Below, piece after piece: positions 55,914-64,000 of a stretch of DNA of 64,000 nucleotides. Position 1 is the stretch's first letter; each line of letters starts with the position of its first letter. The DNA is taken from the NCBI RefSeq assembly GCF_000203935.1, contig NC_008577.1:1860001-1924000 (forward strand). The letters are read 5' to 3'. The notes under the pieces are model-generated. The model saw only the letters and a list, made by a program, of their open reading frames with translations. It searched no databases and was not told where the DNA came from. The DNA comes from Shewanella sp. ANA-3 (GTDB lineage: Bacteria > Pseudomonadota > Gammaproteobacteria > Enterobacterales > Shewanellaceae). A program made the translations under genes and the position numbers.

Positions 55914-56366
55914 GTGGGACAGTATAAGATTTGGGTCGATGCCGATGCCTGCCCAAACCCGATTAAGGAGATTTTATTTCGCGCGGCTGAGCGTAAATCA
56001 CTACCGTTAGTGCTGGTGGCGAACCAAATGCTTCGGGTGCCGCCGTCGCCCTATATCAGCCAAGTGCGTGTCGGCTCAGGCTTTGATGTGGCAGATCAAT
56101 ACATTGTCAACCATGTTGAGCCAACGCATTTAGTGATCACCGCCGATATCCCGTTAGCGGCGCAAGTGATTGAAAAGGGGGCGCTGGCGCTCAATCCCCG
56201 CGGCGAACTCTACACCACTGACAATATTCGCCAAAAATTGACGATGCGCGATTTTATGGAAGATTTACGTTCATCGGGCGTACACACGGGTGGCCCAGAT
56301 GCGTTATCGGCGGCGGATAAACAGGCTTTTGCCAATAGTTTAGATAAGTGGTTGGTGCGAGTTTAA
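55914..56366 (+). CDS. yaiI: YaiI/YqxD-family (DUF188) protein
   Basis: About 150 residues from a GTG at 55914 ([21 protein letters not shown]) with TAGGAG upstream. The family motifs are present: [40 protein letters not shown] and [13 protein letters not shown], a PIN-like fold with conserved aspartates. The function is not established. It is co-transcribed with pdxH. Confidence 0.9.
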   Translation: MGQYKIWVDADACPNPIKEILFRAAERKSLPLVLVANQMLRVPPSPYISQVRVGSGFDVADQYIVNHVEPTHLVITADIPLAAQVIEKGALALNPRGELYTTDNIRQKLTMRDFMEDLRSSGVHTGGPDALSAADKQAFANSLDKWLVRV

Positions 56367-56418
56367 CGATAGTTAACTGGTCGCTAATTAAGAAAAAGAG
56401 TATCTTTAGCGAGACTTA

Positions 56419-56434
56419 GGTGATCTTTGTCACA
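56419..56434 (+). promoter_or_regulatory. possible CRP-binding site upstream of yceI
   Basis: GGTGATCTTTGTCACA matches the CRP pattern TGTGA-N6-TCACA at nine of ten conserved positions, 84 bases before the start codon of the YceI gene. Confidence 0.45.
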
Positions 56435-56517
56435 GATTGTCTGAGTGATTTGGCGGTTACGCGCGTGTTATCGGGTGACTGTCTTGCCTTTAAACTCACT
56501 GATTGAGGATAGATACA

Positions 56518-57093
56518 ATGAAAAAATGGATAGGAATCGCGGCATTATCGACGCTGGTTAGTTTTAGTTGTGCGGCCCAGTGGCAAGTGATGGAGCAGGA
56601 TTCTCGGGTCAGTTTTGTATCGGTAAAAAAGGGTGATATCGCTGAAGTTCACCACTTTAAGCAACTCAATGGTGTACTTAAAGATAATGGTCAATTTGAA
56701 TTAACCATTCCTTTGGTCGGCGTGGCAACTGGTATTGAGGTACGCGATGAGCGTATGCAAAACCTGTTGTTTGAGGTGTCCTTGTATCCCGAGTTGAAAT
56801 TAAGCTCGCAGGTGGATACCAAGATGCTCAAAGATCTTGCCGTGGGTGAGTCCAAGGTTGCTGACATCGATGGGAAAATTTCCCTCCATGGCAAACAACA
56901 AACGAAAACTTTTTCGGTAATTTTAACCAAAGTATCTGATAATAAACTGATGGTTAGCAGTTTTCAGCCGATAATAGTCAATGCTAACGAATTCGATTTG
57001 GTCTCGGGTGTGGATAAATTGCGTGATATCGCGGGTTTATCTAGTATTAGCCAAGCCGTTCCTGTGTCGTTTGTACTAACCTTAACAAAGTAA
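56518..57093 (+). CDS. YceI-family exported lipid-binding protein
   Basis: A 191-residue protein with a Sec signal (cleavage after SCAA) and the YceI lipocalin-like pattern (DSRVSFVSVKKGDIAEVHHFKQLNGVLKDNGQ, FEVSLYPELKLSSQVD, DIDGKISLHGKQQT). YceI proteins bind long isoprenoid or amide chains in the periplasm. The ATG at 56518 has TGAGGAT upstream. A possible CRP site lies about 84 bases before it. Confidence 0.85.
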   Translation: MKKWIGIAALSTLVSFSCAAQWQVMEQDSRVSFVSVKKGDIAEVHHFKQLNGVLKDNGQFELTIPLVGVATGIEVRDERMQNLLFEVSLYPELKLSSQVDTKMLKDLAVGESKVADIDGKISLHGKQQTKTFSVILTKVSDNKLMVSSFQPIIVNANEFDLVSGVDKLRDIAGLSSISQAVPVSFVLTLTK

Positions 57094-57253
57094 CAGCGAT
57101 AAGATTGGCTTAGATCAATACGTCAGCTCTCCAGTTCGAGATATGGTTAGTGAGTGGCTGACGTGCAAATCTTTATATCGACCACTTAATAGGTGGGTTT
57201 GGTTTTTTCAGTGTCGCCTTTGGCGATAGATTTTGGTGTGTGAAGGGTAAAAA

Positions 57254-57610
57254 ATGGTCACAGATAAAGACGGTTACATGCATTTGATCCAGTATTTGAC
57301 TGAGCATCTTGGCTTGTTCGAAACGCCTGATACCCAAAATGTGTCCGATGATACTGTGATGGAGTTGTTTGAAGAGCAATTATCCGCACAGATTATTATG
57401 GTTTGCGGCCAAAATCCTTCCCTCTCTTTTGCCGAACGAAACACCATTATCCGTGAGGTCGATGCGATTGTGTACGATCTTGAGGAAATCTTAGCCTCAG
57501 TGGCAAATCATAGAGCCACGCCAGAACAAACGCTGTTTATCACTGAGTTTTCAGGCCTTATCAAGAATTTATTCGATCAAGAAATTGCGAAAATCCAAGT
57601 CCATGTGTAA
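57254..57610 (+). CDS. DUF3802 protein
   Basis: A 118-residue soluble acidic helical protein matching the DUF3802 type of Shewanella and Vibrio (DGYMHLIQYLTEHLGLFE, LFEEQLSAQIIMVCGQNPSLSFAERNTIIREVDAIVYDLEEIL). The function is unknown. A GAAGGG sequence precedes the ATG. Confidence 0.78.
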   Translation: MVTDKDGYMHLIQYLTEHLGLFETPDTQNVSDDTVMELFEEQLSAQIIMVCGQNPSLSFAERNTIIREVDAIVYDLEEILASVANHRATPEQTLFITEFSGLIKNLFDQEIAKIQVHV

Positions 57611-57976
57611 TACCTTCGCCTAGGCTTAATCTTAGGATTAACCTTGTCTATGGGGTTAGTCCTATCCGTTCGTTAGTTATCCCCATCATTACTTCACTTT
57701 TAGTTTGTAACTTCGGCCTGCGCGTTGTTTGATGTCACCAGTCGATGGCTTTCGTGCTGGTGTTGAGGGTGCGAAGTCAGTGGAGCCTACTTTATCGGGC
57801 ATAGTGTTATGTTCGTGTGCAACCTTTGCAAACCATCTCACTTCGTATCGCATCCGTTATCGCATCCGTTTCCCCAAAGTTTGAGTAAAATAATGCACAC
57901 TTTTCAAGCATCTTCATTTACAGGGTATATCTTTACTCTATAGCCGTATTTTCTACTGCGCTGTAAAGGGAGATGC
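57611..57976. other. intergenic region without a recognised gene
   Basis: About 365 bases. No coding frame is supported. A short direct repeat TATCGCATCCGT lies near 57845-57869. The promoter of the SpoIIAA-like gene should lie in the 3' part. Confidence 0.4.
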
Positions 57977-58360
57977 ATGATGCTAACCATACGTCCAAGC
58001 TATGCCGAAGATATGCTGACCATAGTAGTATCTGGCCAAGTCACCCATGAAGATATCGAAGCCTTACTGCTGCCTGCAATTGAGGCCAAGTTGCAGGATC
58101 ATGCAAGCCTTCGCTTATGGTACGAGTTCAGCCCAGACTTTATTGGTATTACCGTGGGTGCACTCTGGGATGATGCTTTACTCAGTGTGTTTCATTTTAG
58201 TGATTTCTCGCGGGTTGTGATGATTGCGGACATGCAAAGCCTTGGTGCTATGGTCAATACACTGGCTTTTATGTTGCCCTGTCCGGTGAAGGTTTTTAGC
58301 GAACATGAGCGCGCGCTGGCGAAGGCTTGGTTAGACGAAGCGAAAGTGGCAGAGGTGTAA
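57977..58360 (+). CDS. SpoIIAA/STAS-like protein (DUF3478 type)
   Basis: A 127-residue protein with the SpoIIAA-like fold pattern: LTIVVSGQVTHEDIEALLLPAIEAKLQDHASLRLWYEFS, GALWDDALLSVFHFSDFSRVVMIADMQ and PVKVFSEHERALAKAWL. These small STAS-like proteins have no proven function. There are two adjacent ATG codons; GGGAG precedes both. Confidence 0.82.
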   Translation: MMLTIRPSYAEDMLTIVVSGQVTHEDIEALLLPAIEAKLQDHASLRLWYEFSPDFIGITVGALWDDALLSVFHFSDFSRVVMIADMQSLGAMVNTLAFMLPCPVKVFSEHERALAKAWLDEAKVAEV

Positions 58361-58550
58361 CGGCTGTAACCATAGTGTGTTAACTTGTGACTATTTCTTA
58401 TTTATTCATTGGCTTAAATGCTGTATTTGCCCCCGGCTTAGTGTTTTTCGGCTCTTTTCCTGTGCTTTTATGCTATCACTAGCCCCTACATCGACCAAGG
58501 TGATGGGGCTCAATGTGGCTGACCCGTCATCGTTCAGATAAGGAGTGAGG

Positions 58551-59516
58551 ATGTTACAACATCAGAGTGTCGGTCGTTGCACCACATTATTGCTAGGCGC
58601 CGTTATCGCAAGTTTGAGTCTTGCTGGCTGCGGCAAAGTCAGCGAAGAGGCGCAAACGACAGCTAAGAGCGCGGTATCTGCTGACACTAAGGCGATAATT
58701 GGTCAATCGGAGAAGATGCGCCTAATCACCGCACAACTGGATTTTCAGGCAAGAATTGATACGGGCGCGGCGAATACCTCCTTGCATGCCATCGATCTGC
58801 AAGTTGAAGGCGGTGCATCCGACAAGATGCAGGATAACATAGGTAAAACACTACACTTTACCACCGAAAATGAGGCGGGTGAGCAGCGGCGCTTAGCAGC
58901 GAAAATTTTAAAGACCACCACAGTGAATAACGCTCAAGGCAGTGAAGTGCGCTATCTGGTGGAGTTAGATATTGGTTTTGAGGGCCAGCATCGTCTGGTT
59001 GCCGTTAATCTACGTGACCGAAGCCATATGGATTACAAATTACTGATCGGCCGTAATTGGTTAGCGGGACGTTATGTTGTCGATGTGGCCGAGAAACGTC
59101 TGATTGGCCCGACGGCTTTTATCAATGTGAAAGAGGCGGAATTGACCTTTAAAACACGCATCGATACCGGCGCGGTTGAAAATTCCCTGCATGCGGTCGA
59201 TATCAAGATTGACGATGAAGATCCTACCAATATGGATAACAACATCGGTAAGTGGCTTAATTTCACCACCGAAAATGAGCGTGGTGAGGAAAAGCGGTTA
59301 AGGGCACGGATTGTCGATACCTCGCTTATCCGGAACGCGCAGGGGAGTGAAGTGCGTTATATGGTCGAATTGACCTTAGGTGAGCCGGGATTGGAGTATC
59401 CCGTCAAAGTGAATCTGAAGGATCGCAGTCAGATGTCCAATAAACTCTTGATTGGGCGTAACTGGCTACAGGGCCATTATCTGGTGGATGTGACCCTCGA
59501 TAAGTCGAGCGATTAG
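58551..59516 (+). CDS. lipoprotein with two retropepsin-like (PF05618-type) domains
   Basis: About 321 residues from the ATG at 58551 behind AAGGAG. The lipoprotein signal ends SLAGC. Two tandem homologous domains follow, each with a retropepsin-type D-T-G-A active-site loop: ARIDTGAANTSLHAID ... LLIGRNWLAGRYVVDV and TRIDTGAVENSLHAVD ... LLIGRNWLQGHYLVDV. This family includes periplasmic and RimK-linked aspartic peptidases. Single-domain members dimerise; here the two halves are fused. The substrate is unknown. Confidence 0.85.
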   Translation: MLQHQSVGRCTTLLLGAVIASLSLAGCGKVSEEAQTTAKSAVSADTKAIIGQSEKMRLITAQLDFQARIDTGAANTSLHAIDLQVEGGASDKMQDNIGKTLHFTTENEAGEQRRLAAKILKTTTVNNAQGSEVRYLVELDIGFEGQHRLVAVNLRDRSHMDYKLLIGRNWLAGRYVVDVAEKRLIGPTAFINVKEAELTFKTRIDTGAVENSLHAVDIKIDDEDPTNMDNNIGKWLNFTTENERGEEKRLRARIVDTSLIRNAQGSEVRYMVELTLGEPGLEYPVKVNLKDRSQMSNKLLIGRNWLQGHYLVDVTLDKSSD

Positions 59517-59547
59517 TTTCTCTCAATCGGTTTGTGTATAGCCGTGG

Positions 59548-62166
59548 CTATATCGCAGATAATGGCCAGTGGCACTCAATCAGAGTGCCACGATTGAGCT
59601 CACTCTCTACCTTCAGCTCGCCATGTAATTCTTCTTTTATCCAAAGATTAATGCAAGTCAGTGTGCCAATACATTGGTTTTGTTGCATTTCCTGTCTTAG
59701 CTGCTCAAGGTGTGTTATTGGTATCCCAACACCATTGTCCTTAAGCTGCATGTACAACTCACCGTCTTTTTTCTCGAGTGTTAACACTAAGGTTCTGTCT
59801 TGATTATGCTCTTTAAAGGCATGGTGCAAGGTGTTGTTGATAAGCCGGTAGAAAAACTGCAAATATTGCCAGGCATTGCCATCTATCACCAATTGCTCGT
59901 CGCACTCTAGCTTGACCTTAACCTGAGTTTTCAACAATTGTGGCTGTAATAAGCTCAGTAATTGATTGATAAACTGGGCTAAATGCAGCGGGCGTATCTC
60001 ACTATGCTGATCGGTAAACAGCTGCGATATGTGCCTGAGTCTCGCCGCCTGCTGGCTCATCAGCTGTACCACTTGGGTTTGATGGCTGTCATCCTCTTTA
60101 CTGCGCACTTGGCAGATCTGAGCGAGGAGTTTGTCCTGCTCGAGCATCATTTGGCTCATGACATCGGCTAGGAAGTTCTGCATCAGTTTCTGACTTTGCT
60201 GTTTGCTCAAGTTGAGTTGGATTTGCTGATTGATCTCATCTTGAATCGCCGCGAGTTGTTCCCTGAGCTGACTGTTTTCTTGCTGCGAGAGTTGGGTCTT
60301 GTGCTGCTGCTCTTTAAGCAGGCTTAATTGCGCTTGCAGCAGCTTTTCTTGTTCTTTTTCTTGGCGTTTTCTCAAGTCCACATTAAAGCCTATGGCGCCG
60401 ACGCCCAAGGAATTATCCTCATCGTCGCGAATGTCGAATTTACTTATTTGATAGATAAGTTCGCCTCGAAGGGAGGGAATGACTTCTTCGAAATGCAGGG
60501 CCTCGTGGCTATGGGTGACCCTTTGGTCGTTCTGTTGATACTGCTGTGCGAGTGAGTTTGGGAACAGCTCAAAGTCCGTGGCTCCGATGATCTTGCGCCG
60601 CTCAATCCCTAAAACTTCGCAGTATTTGTTGTTTACTAAGGTGTATCGGCCATTTAAGTCTTTGATATAAATGATGGTGGAGGAAAAGTCGAGCAAGGAT
60701 CTTAATTGCTCCTTGCGCTGACTCAACTCCTGCTGAAAATGTTGTTGGGTTAGCAATTGCTGCTCGAGCGCGAGATTACTGGCGTCTAAACTGGCCATGG
60801 CAACTTCAAGCTGTTGAGTGCGGGATAAAAAGCTTTTTGCGAGCAGGCCGACCTCATCGTGTCGCTCCTTGGCTTTTAATTCGATAGACGCCGAATCATT
60901 GCGTTTGAGTGCCTGCACCATCTCCATAATGGGGGCGATAATCAGTCGATGTTGCAGCAAAAACAGCAGGATAAGGCCGAGCATCTGAATTAGCACTAGG
61001 GAGAGCCCGACTTTTTCGATAAGTTTTTTGGCCGTGTCCTGTAAGGGGGCGATGGGGGTGACGACGAGAATTTTCCAGTAGGTGTGGGGCATTAAAAACA
61101 CCGACACCAGCGAAGGCCCTTTGAGGATGGGGTCCATTGTTAATGAAACAGAGGCTATCCGCCTTGGGCTCGAGAACTGGCTCTTAGCATTGTCATTGAC
61201 GATGGCGGATAGCATCTCCCGTTCATTGTCACCGCTTAGGCGGGTGAGGTTATCCATTTGCTCTTGGGTAAATACGCGCTCAGCCACGGCTTGTTCGATA
61301 AAACTGCGGTCGGCTAAGTGCAGTGCCGAGGCGATTGGGCTGAAGGCCGCCTCTGTTTTTGCTAACTCGTCGAAGGTTTGTAGCGTATGGGGCGGATTTT
61401 GCGAGGATTGCGGCCAATTATCGCTATTCGGCGAGGCCAAGATTTGGTTTTGATGGTCGAGGGCTATCACATAGCCGCTCACATCGAGCATGGTATTGCG
61501 TAGGAGCTGACTAAGTTTTTCAAGGCTGATGTCCGTAGTGGCCGCCCCAATAAACTGATGGTCCATCCACATGGCGCCCGATGCGGTCACCATAGGCTCA
61601 TGGGTGGTGGGGTCGACGTAGGATTTAGACCAAAATATTTTTCCCACGGGAAAATAGCGGGTTGGCCGATACCATTCTTCGGTGTGGTAGCTTGGAAAGC
61701 TGTCGTCGTTATAGCTATTGATGGCGACTAATTCGCCGTGAATATTGTGTGACCAGAATAAGCTATCGCGAAACTTTTGCCGGTCAAATGCCCCTGGCTC
61801 GGGCCAAATCCCGCCACCTGAAATAATCGCCTTTTGATTTTCAATCGAGAGTAATACCGGAATGCTCTTACTGAGCTGCTCGGGCTCATAACGGTATAGC
61901 ATGGCGATTTGGCTGATGGCATTGACCTGATTCTCCACTTGGGAGGTCATTTCCTGCAATTTGGCTATGATGATTTGGCCATGGTTTTGATTGAGCAGAG
62001 TTTGTTGCTCACTGATCTGTTGGGTCTGAATGTTGAGAATGACCCACGCCGTGCTGAAGATCAGTATGCTGGCGATCAACAGTTGGATCAGGCTGAGTTT
62101 AAACGGCAGGCTTTTTTGCCATTGGGTTAACGGTGCTTGAGGCTCAATGAGAGGCCGTTTATCCAT
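59548..62166 (-). CDS. Cache/HAMP/PAS sensor kinase-like protein
   Basis: An 872-residue protein. Membrane segments at about 22-45 and 383-405 flank a periplasmic double-Cache domain (YNDDSFPSYHTEEWYRPTRYF, GAATTDISLEKL). A HAMP-like linker, a coiled coil and a PAS domain (488-605; STIIYIKDLNGRYTLVNNKYCEVLG) follow, then a second coiled coil and a C-terminal HATPase (N-box RLINNTLHHAF about 772, DNGVGIP about 813). The phosphoacceptor region lacks the usual H-E/D-x-R-T-P box; the only candidate is LRHISQLF. It has no receiver domain and no response regulator neighbour. It ends convergently 31 bases from the aspartic peptidase gene. Confidence 0.85.
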   Translation of the reverse strand: MDKRPLIEPQAPLTQWQKSLPFKLSLIQLLIASILIFSTAWVILNIQTQQISEQQTLLNQNHGQIIIAKLQEMTSQVENQVNAISQIAMLYRYEPEQLSKSIPVLLSIENQKAIISGGGIWPEPGAFDRQKFRDSLFWSHNIHGELVAINSYNDDSFPSYHTEEWYRPTRYFPVGKIFWSKSYVDPTTHEPMVTASGAMWMDHQFIGAATTDISLEKLSQLLRNTMLDVSGYVIALDHQNQILASPNSDNWPQSSQNPPHTLQTFDELAKTEAAFSPIASALHLADRSFIEQAVAERVFTQEQMDNLTRLSGDNEREMLSAIVNDNAKSQFSSPRRIASVSLTMDPILKGPSLVSVFLMPHTYWKILVVTPIAPLQDTAKKLIEKVGLSLVLIQMLGLILLFLLQHRLIIAPIMEMVQALKRNDSASIELKAKERHDEVGLLAKSFLSRTQQLEVAMASLDASNLALEQQLLTQQHFQQELSQRKEQLRSLLDFSSTIIYIKDLNGRYTLVNNKYCEVLGIERRKIIGATDFELFPNSLAQQYQQNDQRVTHSHEALHFEEVIPSLRGELIYQISKFDIRDDEDNSLGVGAIGFNVDLRKRQEKEQEKLLQAQLSLLKEQQHKTQLSQQENSQLREQLAAIQDEINQQIQLNLSKQQSQKLMQNFLADVMSQMMLEQDKLLAQICQVRSKEDDSHQTQVVQLMSQQAARLRHISQLFTDQHSEIRPLHLAQFINQLLSLLQPQLLKTQVKVKLECDEQLVIDGNAWQYLQFFYRLINNTLHHAFKEHNQDRTLVLTLEKKDGELYMQLKDNGVGIPITHLEQLRQEMQQNQCIGTLTCINLWIKEELHGELKVESELNRGTLIECHWPLSAI

Positions 62167-62287
62167 GTTCTACGCATTCCAAATGCCGTTATCATGGAGC
62201 CAGTTTAGCGTTTTTTCGCCTATTTGCCATTGGCTTAAATCAAAGTTCGCACAGTGCTTTCGGTGATAAATATTGACAGAGGTCGTT

Positions 62288-62317
62288 AAAAATAAGGCAG
62301 ACCTCATGTCTGCCTTA
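62288..62317 (-). terminator. terminator of dsbB
   Basis: On the minus strand AAGGCAGAC / GTCTGCCTT with a 5-base loop is followed by ATTTTTAA. Confidence 0.8.
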
Positions 62318-62336
62318 GGAAGATTATTGATGAAGA

Positions 62337-62864
62337 TTATTTGTAGAGCGAAGGTTTATTCGAACCGCTTAGGATGGGCACAATAAACAGTAACAGTGCG
62401 ACCAGATAACCACTAAAGGCAACCACCATCCATTCGGCCATGGTGACGCCCATAAACTGCCATGGCACATCGGTACACATGCCCGTGGGTAACATGACGG
62501 ATGGGAACCATTCGTGGAGTGGCATCCAAGCTGGAAATTCGGGTAAAAATGAGCAAGTCGAGAAGGGCGAAGGATTATTCTGCATATCGACTAAGGCTAG
62601 CGCCAGTTTTAGTCCCCAGGTTGCACTGACGGCCCAACCAATGGCGCCTAGAATGCGAACGATAAGGAACTTGGGCGCCGTCATACCAATCAGTCCAGAT
62701 GCCAAAATGCCGAATACGGCGAGCCGCTGGTAGATACACATCACGCAGGGGTCTAACTTCATCACATATTGGAAATACAAGGCGGCCGCTTCGAGGGCAA
62801 TCGCAGAGCCTGTGAGAATGAACCAAGATGCGCGGGAATGGGCAAAGCGAGTGAATGCTGTCAA
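62337..62864 (-). CDS. dsbB: disulfide bond formation protein B
   Basis: 175 residues from a TTG at 62864, with GGAG eight bases upstream; this start matches E. coli DsbB (176 residues). A longer frame to 62945 would run through the nhaB terminator. The four membrane segments and both redox pairs are present: Cys40-V-M-Cys43 and Cys104/Cys130, the latter at exactly the E. coli numbering. It reoxidises DsbA using quinones. Its place next to nhaB is conserved in E. coli and relatives. Confidence 0.93.
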   Translation of the reverse strand: MTAFTRFAHSRASWFILTGSAIALEAAALYFQYVMKLDPCVMCIYQRLAVFGILASGLIGMTAPKFLIVRILGAIGWAVSATWGLKLALALVDMQNNPSPFSTCSFLPEFPAWMPLHEWFPSVMLPTGMCTDVPWQFMGVTMAEWMVVAFSGYLVALLLFIVPILSGSNKPSLYK

Positions 62865-62883
62865 AAGTGAACTCCGTATCAAC

Positions 62884-62917
62884 AAAAAACGCCCTCGAAG
62901 GTAGGGCGTTTTTTTGA
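62884..62917 (-). terminator. terminator between nhaB and dsbB
   Basis: AAAAAACGCCCT / AGGGCGTTTTTT with a 7-base loop has T-runs on both strands. On the minus strand it ends nhaB just before the dsbB ribosome binding site. Confidence 0.88.
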
Positions 62918-62959
62918 CTTTACTGAACTCATAAAGTTCAGTCAACTCCGATATTTATG

Positions 62960-64000
62960 TTAGTGAGCTGCAGCAGGCGCTAACGCTTCTTTAACACTGT
63001 GGTGCAATATTGCATGGGAGTCATAGAAGTACTGGGTCATCTGCTCTAAGAAGCCCGATTGAATAGCCATCACGCCCACAATCGATAGCACGATAGTGTA
63101 GGGCAATGCCATCCAAACCATTCTGCCGTAGGATAAACGGATCAGCGGTGCAAGAGCCGAGGTCAATAAGAACAGGAATGCGGCTTGACCGTTTGGTGTT
63201 GCCACCGAAGGCAAGTTAGTACCAGTGTTAATCGCAACTGCTAACAGGTCGAATTGATCCCGGGTGATTTGACCGTTAATCAGGGCGGCTTTGACCTCGT
63301 TAATGTAAACCGTGCCCACAAACACGTTATCACTGACCATAGAGAGTAAACCGTTAGCGATATAGAAGATCACTAATTGGGTATTACCTTCATGGTTTAG
63401 TGCCCATTGGATGACAGGGCCAAACAGTTGTTGGTCGATGATTACGGCAACAACCGCAAAGAACACCGCTAACAAGGCCGTAAAGGGCAGGGCTTCTTCG
63501 AAGGCTTTACCTAGCGCATGCTCATCGGTAATACCGTTAAAGGCCGTGGTTAAGATGATCACAGACAGACCAATCAAGCCCACAGACGCTAAGTGCAGCG
63601 CGAGACCCGCAATCAACCACACACCCACAAAGGCTTGGATAACCAGCTTCATCTTGTCTTTGTTGGTACGACGTGCGTCTTCATAGGCGGCGTAATCACA
63701 TAGGATTTTATGCACCGCATCCGGAAGCTGGGCACCATAACCAAACCAACGGAATTTCTCGACGATAAAGCAGGTGAGGATACCTGCGAACAATACAGGC
63801 ACTGTCACAGGTGACATACGGATCGCAAATTCGCCAAATTGCCAGTTTGCTTGAGCTGCAATAATTAAGTTTTGCGGTTCACCCACCATAGTACACACGC
63901 CACCCAATGCAGTACCGACACCGGCGTGCATTAACAGGTTACGTAGGAAACCACGGAAGGATTCCAGCTCGTCTTCGTTGAGCTGATTTTCACCATCGTC
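62960..64000 (-). CDS. nhaB: Na+/H+ antiporter NhaB (5' part outside window)
   Basis: 347 codons are visible and the frame continues past the window edge; the Met at 63931 is internal, because the upstream codons ([23 protein letters not shown]) remain open and fit NhaB. Signatures: [43 protein letters not shown], and the C-terminal [45 protein letters not shown]. It exchanges internal Na+ for external protons at the inner membrane. It carries a C-terminal extension with three His residues ([11 protein letters not shown]). Confidence 0.95.
   Translation of the reverse strand, partial: DDGENQLNEDELESFRGFLRNLLMHAGVGTALGGVCTMVGEPQNLIIAAQANWQFGEFAIRMSPVTVPVLFAGILTCFIVEKFRWFGYGAQLPDAVHKILCDYAAYEDARRTNKDKMKLVIQAFVGVWLIAGLALHLASVGLIGLSVIILTTAFNGITDEHALGKAFEEALPFTALLAVFFAVVAVIIDQQLFGPVIQWALNHEGNTQLVIFYIANGLLSMVSDNVFVGTVYINEVKAALINGQITRDQFDLLAVAINTGTNLPSVATPNGQAAFLFLLTSALAPLIRLSYGRMVWMALPYTIVLSIVGVMAIQSGFLEQMTQYFYDSHAILHHSVKEALAPAAAH

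Noticed and set aside
62865..62945. Upstream extension of the dsbB frame
   Set aside because: It passes through the nhaB terminator and adds 27 residues absent from DsbB; the TTG start with GGAG fits the family length.
63932..64000. Taking the Met at 63931 as the NhaB start
   Set aside because: The upstream codons stay open to the window edge and fit the middle of NhaB, which is about 500 residues long.

Overview
The window is a chromosomal segment of a gammaproteobacterium, most likely a Shewanella. The evidence is a mid-range base composition in the core genes, an ExeM/NucH-type extracellular nuclease, DUF3466 and DUF3802 proteins, and a block rlmKL-grx-uup-[DUF3466]-rmf-fabA-lonH. In E. 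coli the same block carries pqiAB-ymbA where DUF3466 sits here. Other conserved linkages are uvrY-uvrC-pgsA-tRNAs and dsbB-nhaB. The genus call is inference from gene content and order; no database was searched.

Layout. 1-8.2 kb: cpdB (3' end off the window), a Dcp-type M3 peptidase lipoprotein, a 2OG-Fe(II) oxygenase, two GNAT acetyltransferases and small exported or membrane proteins. 8.4-14.9 kb: a translationally coupled DUF2157-DUF4401-GDYXXLXY membrane operon, a large secreted nuclease and a small hypothetical gene. 15-17.6 kb (minus): an operon of a lone J-domain protein plus three uncharacterised proteins, two of them very acidic. 18-18.4 kb: three initiator tRNA-fMet genes. 18.6-27.6 kb: the rlmKL-to-lonH block. 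27.7-29 kb: two identical tRNA-Ser(TGA) genes among decayed copies of their 3' end and terminator. 29.1-33.1 kb: uvrY-uvrC-pgsA, then tRNA-Gly, tRNA-Cys and two tRNA-Leu genes.

33.1-47.3 kb is the accessory region, lying directly behind the last tRNA-Leu. It holds a decayed sigma-factor/kinase pair, a TM2 protein, a modular lipoprotein and a subtilisin-like protease in AT-rich DNA, a wrecked IS5-family transposase, an HU-like protein, a coiled-coil lipoprotein, a membrane protein with an N-terminal beta-rich module, and an intact ECF sigma factor followed by a transmembrane Ser/Thr kinase. The sigma/kinase pair is the best candidate for an under-described signalling system. Its ruined second copy at the other side of the region shows that the module has been duplicated, or acquired twice, and then lost.

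47.3-64 kb is core-like again: an ABC exporter, yceH, a CvfB-like RNA-binding protein, speA behind a roughly 1.1-kb leader with a possible attenuator and a 50-codon ORF, a eukaryotic-type speD, pdxH, yaiI, yceI, DUF3802, a SpoIIAA-like protein, a lipoprotein with two retropepsin-like domains, a Cache/PAS sensor kinase, dsbB and nhaB (5' end off the window).
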